From: Hyphomicrobiales bacterium
GTDB taxonomy: Bacteria; Pseudomonadota; Alphaproteobacteria; Rhizobiales; Rhizobiaceae
Direction: 5' to 3'
DNA length: 64,000 nucleotides
Assembly (NCBI GenBank): GCA_017305935.1
Contig: JAFKJU010000007.1
Location: forward strand, 1-64,000
The notes below the pieces were generated by a model that saw only the letters and a program-made list of their open reading frames with translations, was not told the DNA's origin and searched no databases. The translations under genes were made by a program, and so were the position numbers. Numbering within the stretch: position 1 is the stretch's first letter; each line of letters begins with the position of its first letter. Below are positions 57,821-64,000 of the stretch, piece after piece.

Positions 57821-58177
57821 ATGCCCCTGACCCCGCGTAGCCAGACAAGACAGGGTTTCGACCGCCCGGACCGGACACTGCAACCTTACCAAACCCATAT
57901 TCCCGGCCGGATCATCCTGGTCGGCCATCATCTCAGCGCCAAGACGCATATCCGTTGCATCGTCAAGAGCATCTCGCTTTACGGCGCCGTGCTGGAGGTC
58001 AGCCCCTATCTCAGCTTCCCGAACAATTTCTTCCTGGAGATCCTCGGCATCCGCGACGAGATCGGCTGCACGATCATCACCCGCGAGGAGGAAATCGTCA
58101 CCATCGGCTTCAACATGCTGCTGGCCCAGGAATTCCTGATGCATGTGCTGCGGCTGGGGCACGAAACGACGCACTGA
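57821..58177 (+). CDS. PilZ-domain protein
   Basis: The 118-residue product begins MPLTPRSQTRQGFDRPDRTL. GRIILVGHHLSAKTHIRCIV, KSISLYGAVLEVSPYLSFPN and REEEIVTIGFNML form a PilZ-like beta barrel. The usual cyclic-di-GMP motif RxxxR near the N-terminus is not clear, and the D/NxSxxG motif is replaced by KSISLYG, so ligand binding is uncertain. GGAGGTTACC precedes the ATG. Confidence 0.78.
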   Translation: MPLTPRSQTRQGFDRPDRTLQPYQTHIPGRIILVGHHLSAKTHIRCIVKSISLYGAVLEVSPYLSFPNNFFLEILGIRDEIGCTIITREEEIVTIGFNMLLAQEFLMHVLRLGHETTH

Positions 58178-58207
58178 ACACATCTGGCGAAACCGGTTTG
58201 CAGTAGC

Positions 58208-58281
58208 CATGAAACTGCATCCCTTTGTTTTGTGGCATTTCCGAACGGAAAACCGGTTCCCACTTTTCCTGGAAATGCTTT
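58208..58281 (-). repeat. Dispersed rhizobial-type palindromic repeat, copy 2
   Basis: Read on the minus strand it gives AGCATTTCCAGGAAAAGTG, CCGGTTTTCCGTTCGGAAAT and ACAAAGGGATGCAG, matching copy 1 at 54268 in the same order. It stands between the PilZ and HisC-like genes. Confidence 0.72.
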
Positions 58282-58330
58282 ATGGTGGCGACCGTTCGCC
58301 ACCATCGTTTCACCCGGAATTCCTGCCCGC

Positions 58331-59443
58331 ATGTCCACATTCTCGCGCTTCACGCCGCTGGTCGGCGCCCTTCCCGCCACCGTTCCCTTCGTCGGCCCCG
58401 AAGCCATCGAGCGCCAGCGCGGCCTCAAGGTCCGGGCGCGCATCGGCGCCAATGAAAACGGTTTCGGGCCGGCGCCCTCGGTTCTGGAAGCCATCACAGC
58501 GGCGGCGGCGGAGACATGGAAATACAATGATCCGGAAAACTTCGAGCTGAAGCAGGCGCTCGCCGCCCATCACGGCATCCGGCCTGATAATATCGCCATC
58601 GGCGAAGGCATCGACAGCCTGCTGGGACTGATCGTGCGGCTGGTGGTCGAGCCGGGCACGACCGTCGTCACCTCGCTCGGCGCCTATCCGACCTTCAATT
58701 ATCATGCCAACGGTTTCGGCTGCCGGCTGGTCACCGTGCCCTATGCCGGTGACAGGGAGGATCTCTCCGGCCTGCTCGACGCGGTGGGCCAGGAAGACGC
58801 AACGCTCGTCTATTTCGCCAATCCCGACAATCCCATGGGAAGCTGGCGGGAGGCGGACGAGGTGCTGGCCTTCGCCCGCGCCGTGCCGGAAACCTGCCTC
58901 GTCATCCTCGACGAGGCCTATTGCGAGACCGGGCCGATGAGCGCCCTTCCTTCGCTTGCCTCGCTGCTCGACCGGCCGAACGTCATCCGCACCCGCACCT
59001 TCTCGAAAGCCTATGGTCTGGCCGGCGCGCGGGTCGGTTACGCCATCGGCACGCCCGGCACGATTCAGGCCTTCGACAAGATCCGCCATCATTTCGGCAT
59101 GAACCGCATCGGCATGGCGGCAGCACTGGCGGCGCTGGCCGATCAGGATTACCTGCATGAAGTCGTCGGGAAGATCGCCGCGGCGCGGGAGCGGATCGGC
59201 GTCATCGCCCGAGACAGTGGTCTCGTCGCCCTGCCCTCGGCGACCAATTTCGTCGCCGTCGATTGCTTGCGCGATGGCACTTATGCGCGCGCCATCGTCG
59301 ACGGTCTGATGGAGCACGGCGTCTTCATCCGCATGCCCGGCGTCGCGCCGCTCAACCGCTGCATCCGCATCAGTGTCGGGCCGCAGCCCGATCTCGACCT
59401 GCTGGCCGAAACGCTACCGAAAGTCCTGAAAAGCATAGGCTAG
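58331..59443 (+). CDS. HisC-like PLP-dependent aminotransferase
   Basis: The 370-residue protein has IGANENGFGPAPSVLEAI (about 39-56), ANPDNPMGSW near 168, ILDEAYCE near 195 and the Schiff-base lysine in TRTFSKAYGLAGARVGYAIG (about 223-242). It belongs to the histidinol-phosphate or aromatic aminotransferase group; as no his genes are nearby, the substrate may be another amino acid. Confidence 0.88.
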   Translation: MSTFSRFTPLVGALPATVPFVGPEAIERQRGLKVRARIGANENGFGPAPSVLEAITAAAAETWKYNDPENFELKQALAAHHGIRPDNIAIGEGIDSLLGLIVRLVVEPGTTVVTSLGAYPTFNYHANGFGCRLVTVPYAGDREDLSGLLDAVGQEDATLVYFANPDNPMGSWREADEVLAFARAVPETCLVILDEAYCETGPMSALPSLASLLDRPNVIRTRTFSKAYGLAGARVGYAIGTPGTIQAFDKIRHHFGMNRIGMAAALAALADQDYLHEVVGKIAAARERIGVIARDSGLVALPSATNFVAVDCLRDGTYARAIVDGLMEHGVFIRMPGVAPLNRCIRISVGPQPDLDLLAETLPKVLKSIG

Positions 59444-59450
59444 ATACGAC

Positions 59451-59486
59451 AAAACCGCGCCGGCCTTGTTCCTGCCGGTCGCGGTT
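59451..59486 (+). terminator. Terminator between convergent genes
   Basis: AAACCGCG pairs with CGCGGTTT around an inner CCGGC/GCCGG stem. It closes the HisC-like gene; the A tract before it could serve the convergent Sel1 gene. Confidence 0.65.
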
Positions 59487-59508
59487 TCCAGTCGTCAAAA
59501 AGTCCATG

Positions 59509-59775
59509 TCAGTGATGGGTCATCCATTCGCGGGCGGCGCGCAGGGCCTCGGCGAGCTGCATCTTGCTCATCGTGGCGGCGAGATCGGCGCGCAGTTCTG
59601 CGGCACGGTCGGACCCCTTGATCGCGGCGATATTCAACCATTTGTGCGCCGCGACCAGATCGATGTCGCAACCGCGTCCGGTCGCATACATCAGCCCCAT
59701 ATCGCAGAGGACGTCAGCGCGGGCTTCGCCACCCATGGTGGCCATTTCGGAATTGCGAATTTCAAAGCGTGCCAT
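59509..59775 (-). CDS. Small Sel1-repeat protein
   Basis: The 88-residue product begins MARFEIRNSEMATMGGEARA and has one Sel1-like unit (VLCDMGLMYATGRGCDIDLV then AAHKWLNIAAIKGSDRAAEL). Such short Sel1 proteins are common in rhizobia and mediate protein contacts. The 460-bp stretch upstream (59776-60237) holds several AAATGCA repeats but no convincing gene. Confidence 0.8.
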   Translation of the reverse strand: MARFEIRNSEMATMGGEARADVLCDMGLMYATGRGCDIDLVAAHKWLNIAAIKGSDRAAELRADLAATMSKMQLAEALRAAREWMTHH

Positions 59776-60237
59776 CGGATTTGTCCCTGTTGATGCCTGT
59801 TGGTCTTCCAAGTCCCTGTTTCGATCGCCCTTGAAGGGCTCCCCTTGCGGCCGTCGCCCTTGTTTTTCGGGGCTTGTCCGGTCGGTCGGGGCGGCAGGTT
59901 TTCCCTGCTCGTTTGATGGCTTGACTATGCCAGAGGGCTTTCAACACGCGTTTAAAATGCATGCTTAAGAGGCGACAAACAAAATGCAAACACGCGGTAA
60001 ATGCAGGATTCGATTAAACATTCCGGCCCTTGCAAATGAAGGGTTTCGCCTCGAATTTTACGAAAATGCAAGACTTGGATTTCAACCCTTGCTTTACCAC
60101 GAATCCGCTCGATATCTTTTTTCGCATTCGAAGGGTGCGGCTGAACCCAGGATGAACGGCCGTCTCAGCCGGTATTCAGATGCAGTGTTCCATTTTGAGA
60201 TCATCAAGTGGGATCGGGAATATCAAGGGGAACAGCC

Positions 60238-60408
60238 ATGGAAGTCGTCGCACGCCGCCTCACCATCATCATGCTCAGCGCCTTCGTCTTCGCCATGGGC
60301 TTTTCGGCGGCGGTGAACCATTCGGCGCAATCGCCGCTGAAGATGCGCAGCGGCACCGCAGCCCCCTGCTATCACACCGAAAGCCCCTATTGCACCGCGA
60401 TCCTCTGA
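60238..60408 (+). CDS. Small secreted or membrane peptide
   Basis: The 56-residue product begins MEVVARRLTIIMLSAFVFAM; residues 8-27 are a signal or membrane helix, and the remainder has two cysteines (CYHTESPYC). AAGGGG precedes the ATG. No family recognised. Confidence 0.65.
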   Translation: MEVVARRLTIIMLSAFVFAMGFSAAVNHSAQSPLKMRSGTAAPCYHTESPYCTAIL

Positions 60409-60472
60409 GGAAATTTGCGGGATATTCGAGCAGGATCTTTTGCTTGTCACCGTTCTGCTCCTATACTGGCGC

Positions 60473-61969
60473 ATGAACAAACGAATCTCTCCGCTACCCT
60501 TCGTCTCGCCCGAGACGTTCAAACCGCAAAGCTTCGACAATGCCGTCGAGGCCGTCGATGCGCTGACCGCGCTTTACGAGCGCAATACCGCCTTCCTGAC
60601 CGAGGCGTTCAAGGCGCTGGCCAAGGGTGCGCCGATCATCGGCCGCTACCGCGCCTGCTACCCGCAGGTCAGCCTGGAAACCAGCAGCTTCGGACATGTG
60701 GATTCACGCCTGTCCTACGGCCACGTCACGGCGCCCGGCATCTACACGACGACCGTCACCCGCCCGAAACTGTTCCGGCATTATCTCAAGCAGCAGATCG
60801 ACCTGCTGCTGCGAAACCACAATGTTCCGATCCTCGTCTCGGAATCTGCGACGCCGATCCCGCTGCATTTCGCTTTTGGCGAAGGCGCCTATGTCGAGGC
60901 GGAAGCCAGCTCCTCGCTTTCCGACGTGCCCCTGCGCGACCTGTTCGACACGCCCGACCTCAACAACACGGACGACCAGATCACCAATGGCGAATACGAG
61001 CAGCCGGCGGGCGAACCTGCGCCGCTCGCGCCCTTCACCGCCCAGCGCATCGATTATTCGCTGGCGCGGCTCAGCCACTACACGGCGACCAGCCCGAACC
61101 ATTTCCAGAATTTCGTGCTGTTCACCAATTACCAGTTCTATATCGACGAATTCTGCACCTTCGCGCGCGAGCTGATGGCCAGAGGCGGCGAAGGCTATAC
61201 CGAGTTCGTCGAGCCCGGCAATATCGTCACGCCCGCTGGCTCCGACAGGCCGGAGACGGATTTGACGCTTGGCCGCCTGCCGCAGATGCCGGCCTATCAC
61301 CTGAAGAAAAAGGGCCATGCCGGCATCACCATGGTCAATATCGGCGTCGGCCCCTCCAACGCCAAGACGATCACCGACCATGTCGCGGTGTTGCGCCCGC
61401 ATGCCTGGCTGATGCTCGGTCATTGCGCCGGGCTTCGCAACAGCCAGCGGCTCGGCGACTATGTGCTTGCCCATGCCTATGTGCGCGAGGACCATGTTCT
61501 CGACGACGACCTGCCGGTCTGGGTGCCGATCCCCGCGCTTGCCGAAGTGCAGGTGGCGCTGGAGGCCGCTGTCGCCGAAGTCACCGGTTACGAGGGTTTT
61601 GAGCTGAAGCGCATCATGCGCACCGGCACCGTCGCCACCATCGACAACCGCAACTGGGAGCTTCGCGACCAGCGTGGGCCGGTCAAGCGCCTGTCGCAAT
61701 CGCGCGCCATCGCGCTCGACATGGAATCGGCCACCATCGCCGCCAACGGTTTCCGCTTCCGCGTGCCCTACGGCACGCTGCTCTGCGTCTCCGACAAGCC
61801 GCTGCATGGCGAATTGAAGCTGCCTGGCATGGCGACCGCCTTCTATAAGACGCAGGTCAGCCAGCACCTGCAGATCGGCATCCGCGCCGTACAGAAACTG
61901 GCGGCGATGCCGAATGAGGCACTGCATTCGCGCAAGTTGCGCAGCTTTTACGAGACGGCGTTCCAGTAA
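60473..61969 (+). CDS. amn: AMP nucleosidase
   Basis: The 498-residue protein begins MNKRISPLPFVSPETFKPQS. The N-terminal domain (about 1-180) is the AMP nucleosidase regulatory part with GRYRACYPQV; the C-terminal nucleoside-phosphorylase fold carries MVNIGVGPSNAKTITDHVAV, LMLGHCAGLRNSQRLGDYVL and the late ALDMESATIAANGFRFRVP. It splits AMP to adenine and ribose 5-phosphate. A terminator follows. Confidence 0.95.
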   Translation: MNKRISPLPFVSPETFKPQSFDNAVEAVDALTALYERNTAFLTEAFKALAKGAPIIGRYRACYPQVSLETSSFGHVDSRLSYGHVTAPGIYTTTVTRPKLFRHYLKQQIDLLLRNHNVPILVSESATPIPLHFAFGEGAYVEAEASSSLSDVPLRDLFDTPDLNNTDDQITNGEYEQPAGEPAPLAPFTAQRIDYSLARLSHYTATSPNHFQNFVLFTNYQFYIDEFCTFARELMARGGEGYTEFVEPGNIVTPAGSDRPETDLTLGRLPQMPAYHLKKKGHAGITMVNIGVGPSNAKTITDHVAVLRPHAWLMLGHCAGLRNSQRLGDYVLAHAYVREDHVLDDDLPVWVPIPALAEVQVALEAAVAEVTGYEGFELKRIMRTGTVATIDNRNWELRDQRGPVKRLSQSRAIALDMESATIAANGFRFRVPYGTLLCVSDKPLHGELKLPGMATAFYKTQVSQHLQIGIRAVQKLAAMPNEALHSRKLRSFYETAFQ

Positions 61970-61990
61970 GGGCCGCCCATCCCCAAAGAG

Positions 61991-62014
61991 AAAAGGCGCC
62001 TTTCGGCGCCTTTT
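61991..62014. terminator. Terminator between amn and spuC
   Basis: AAAAGGCGCC pairs with GGCGCCTTTT around a TTTC loop; A and T tracts allow it to act for both convergent genes. Confidence 0.9.
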
Positions 62015-62035
62015 CCATGTGGTTCTTCGGGACGA

Positions 62036-63403
62036 TCAGTCCTTCGCTTCGGCCCAGACCTTGTCCAGCCCCTTGCGCAGGGTGGAGACCATCAGGTCGA
62101 CGTCCTCTTCGGTGATGGTCAGCGGCGGCGAGGCGAGCATGCGGTCGCCGGTGGCGCGCAGGATGACGCCGTTCTCGACGCAGACATTGCGCACCATGGT
62201 GCCGATATCGTCCGGCTTGGCGTAACGCTGGCGCGTCTTCTTGTCCTTGGCGAGTTGCAGGCCGGCCATCAGGCCGACGGAGACGGTTTCACCGACCATG
62301 TCGTGGTCGGCAAGGCTGCCCCAAGCCTTGGCGAAATAGGGGCCGATATCGTCGCGCACGCGCTCGACCAGCTTTTCTTCCTCGATGATGCGCAGGTTTT
62401 CCAGCGCCGCCGCGGCGCAGACCGGATGGCCGGAATAGGTGAAGCCGTGGAAGAAATCGCCGACCTCGTTGATCATCACGTCGGCGACGCGGTCGCTGAC
62501 CAGCACGCCGCCGATCGGCAGGTAGCCGGAGGACAGGCCCTTGGCGACCGGGCAGAGATCCGGCTCGATGCCGTAATGCTGATGGCCGAACCACGAGCCG
62601 AGACGGCCGAAGCCGCAGATGACTTCGTCGGCGACCAGCAGGATGTTGCGCTCCTTGCAGATGCGGGCGATTTCCGGCCAGTAGGTTTCCGGCGGAACGA
62701 TGACGCCGCCGGCGCCCTGGATCGGCTCGGCGACGAAGGCGGCAACGTTGTCCTCGCCGAGTTCGTCGATCTTCTCTTCCAGCTCGCGGGCGATCTTCAG
62801 GCCGAATTCGGCCGGCGACAGGTCGCCGCCCTCGGCATACCAGTAGGGCTGGTTGATATGGGCGATGCCGGGGATCGGCAGGTTGCCCTGCTCATGCATC
62901 CATTTCATGCCGCCGAGGCTGGCGCCGGCAACCGTCGAGCCGTGATAGCCGTTCTTGCGGGAAATCACCGTCGTCTTGGTGGGATGGCCGAGCGCCTTCC
63001 AGTAGACGCGGGCCATGCGGAACCAGGTGTCGTTGGCTTCCGAGCCGGAGCCGGCGAAGAAGACGTGGTTCAAATGCGGGCCGGCATGGGCGGTGATCTT
63101 TTCCGCCAGCAGGATGGTCGGCTCGGTCGTGGTGCCGAAGAAGGTGTTGTAATAGGGCAGTTCGTTCATCTGGCGATAGACGGCGTCGGCGATCTCCTTG
63201 CGGCCATAGCCGATATTGACGCACCACAGGCCGGCAAAAGCATCGAGATATCTCTTGCCGTGATTGTCGAAGACATGCACCCCTTCGGCTCGCTGGATGA
63301 TCCGCGTTCCGGCGGCATTCAGCTTCTTCATATCCGTGAACGGATGCAGGTGATGGGCCGCATCGATCGCGCCGAGATTGGATTGGGCAACATGTGTGTT
63401 CAT
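62036..63403 (-). CDS. spuC: Putrescine-pyruvate-type class III aminotransferase
   Basis: The 455-residue protein has the class III fold motifs AGSGSEANDTWFRMARVYWK (about 114-133), LVADEVICGFGRLGSWFGHQ (about 254-273) and the PLP lysine in PVAKGLSSGYLPIGGV (about 285-300). The opening HLHPFTDMKKLNAAGTRIIQ matches SpuC-type putrescine aminotransferases. The divergent glutamine-synthetase-like gene supports a role in polyamine breakdown; a general omega-amino acid aminotransferase is the alternative. Confidence 0.88.
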   Translation of the reverse strand: MNTHVAQSNLGAIDAAHHLHPFTDMKKLNAAGTRIIQRAEGVHVFDNHGKRYLDAFAGLWCVNIGYGRKEIADAVYRQMNELPYYNTFFGTTTEPTILLAEKITAHAGPHLNHVFFAGSGSEANDTWFRMARVYWKALGHPTKTTVISRKNGYHGSTVAGASLGGMKWMHEQGNLPIPGIAHINQPYWYAEGGDLSPAEFGLKIARELEEKIDELGEDNVAAFVAEPIQGAGGVIVPPETYWPEIARICKERNILLVADEVICGFGRLGSWFGHQHYGIEPDLCPVAKGLSSGYLPIGGVLVSDRVADVMINEVGDFFHGFTYSGHPVCAAAALENLRIIEEEKLVERVRDDIGPYFAKAWGSLADHDMVGETVSVGLMAGLQLAKDKKTRQRYAKPDDIGTMVRNVCVENGVILRATGDRMLASPPLTITEEDVDLMVSTLRKGLDKVWAEAKD

Positions 63404-63601
63404 GACAATATCCTCGCCACAGTCAGGCCGTGCGAACGGCGACAGGCGGCGCTTTTGCCGCCCCTGCGCTGACTTGCTGATTGAAGGCAGATTGATCGCG
63501 CGCCGAAGATGACGCGACAAATTCGGATTTGCAAGGGATTGCGCAGAATTGTTTTTCGCTCGTATAACAGAAAGCAAGTTTTTCCTTTGTGAGCATCATC
63601 C

Positions 63602-64000
63602 ATGACAGACGCTTCCTCTTCCGCCGGCACATCCGTTGTCGGCGCTCCGCCGCGTATCGAAATCCTTCTCGTCGGCATGAACGGCGACCTGCGCGGCAAG
63701 CAGATCCCCCTGGAAGCGGAAAAGAAGGTCTGGGAAGGCAGCGTGCGCTTGCCCTCCTCCACCCAGTCGCTGGACATCTGGGGCGACGACAATGACGACC
63801 TCACCGGCCTGTCGCTGTCGATCGGCGACCCGGACGGCGTGTGTATTCCCGACCGGCGTTCGCATGCGCCGATGCCCTGGGCCCCGGCCGGCTCGACCCA
63901 GGTGCTGGCAACCATGCATGAGCTCGACGGCACGCCCAGCTTCATGGACCCGCGCGCCATCCTCGCCTCGGTGCTGAAGAAATACGACGCGCGCGGCCTG
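63602..64000 (+). CDS. Glutamine-synthetase-family protein, PuuA-like, partial
   Basis: The first 133 residues are present and the gene runs off the window. The start MTDASSSAGTSVVGAPPRIE is followed by ILLVGMNGDLRGKQIPL and SLSIGDPDGVCIPD, the N-terminal beta-grasp domain of gamma-glutamylputrescine-synthetase-like enzymes. It is divergent from the putrescine aminotransferase gene, with a shared 198-bp control region, which supports polyamine use. Confidence 0.85.
   Translation, partial: MTDASSSAGTSVVGAPPRIEILLVGMNGDLRGKQIPLEAEKKVWEGSVRLPSSTQSLDIWGDDNDDLTGLSLSIGDPDGVCIPDRRSHAPMPWAPAGSTQVLATMHELDGTPSFMDPRAILASVLKKYDARGL

Noticed and set aside
59984-60316. A 110-codon plus-strand frame before the small secreted peptide
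   Set aside because: It overlaps the better supported peptide gene at 60238, has no ribosome site and no domain.

Overview
The window is GC-rich alphaproteobacterial DNA, most likely from the Rhizobiaceae. Pointers are the DUF2312/GapR-like and DnaA-domain phage genes, an ArgP/LysE pair, a rhizobial-type exopolysaccharide cluster, PilZ, BON and Sel1 proteins typical of rhizobia, and two copies of a dispersed palindromic repeat of the rhizobial type. The genus cannot be fixed from sequence reading alone.

Layout. (1) 1-2838: a complete IS66-family element (tnpA, tnpB, tnpC plus a coupled small ORF) with matching inverted ends; its left end is base 1 of the window. (2) about 3.2-26.04 kb: the replication, recombination, immunity and integration half of a temperate phage. 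A leftward operon (11380 down to 4502) starts with a Cro-like gene and carries a GapR-like protein, a DNA adenine methylase, HNH and DUF1064 nucleases, a DUF1376 replication protein, a DnaA-domain-IV protein, a DUF3310 protein and a tiny GGQ release-factor-like protein, and ends at a terminator. A divergent CI-like repressor starts at 11446. A rightward operon (14081 to 26004) carries a coiled-coil protein, an ERF annealing protein, a YqaJ exonuclease, a DUF968-like nuclease, a PAPS-reductase-like protein, a Lar-like protein, many small accessory proteins, an excisionase-like protein and a tyrosine integrase. Four copies of one 17-bp operator sit in the promoters of the leftward operon, the repressor and the rightward operon, so one repressor circuit appears to control all three. 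The phage ends in the anticodon loop of a tRNA-Ser(GCU), of which only the 5' half is present. No capsid, tail, terminase or lysis genes are visible; they lie left of the window or are lost.

(3) 26.3-44 kb: chromosomal genes, dominated by polysaccharide production: an OPX export lipoprotein, a DUF6030-like protein, a Wzc/ExoP-type co-polymerase kinase, a secreted-type SGNH hydrolase, and an eight-gene leftward operon (GDP-fucose synthase, WcaI-like transferase, pyruvyl transferase, flippase, polymerase/ligase, glycosyltransferase, WcaF acetyltransferase, GT2 transferase). An ArgP-LysE amino-acid export pair lies inside it.

(4) 44.4-49.6 kb: an envelope-stress-like module: an OmpR-family regulator and its histidine kinase, convergent with an operon of eptA (lipid A phosphoethanolamine transferase), a small membrane protein, and a protein that fuses a receiver domain, a membrane helix and a dual-specificity phosphatase.

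(5) 49.7-64 kb: housekeeping and metabolic genes: YqaA-like membrane protein, Crp/Fnr regulator, NAD synthetase, DUF922 protein, BON protein, HpcH/HpaI aldolase, FAD ferredoxin-reductase-like protein, PilZ protein, HisC-like aminotransferase, AMP nucleosidase, and a divergent pair for putrescine use (class III aminotransferase and a glutamine-synthetase-like gene cut by the window end).
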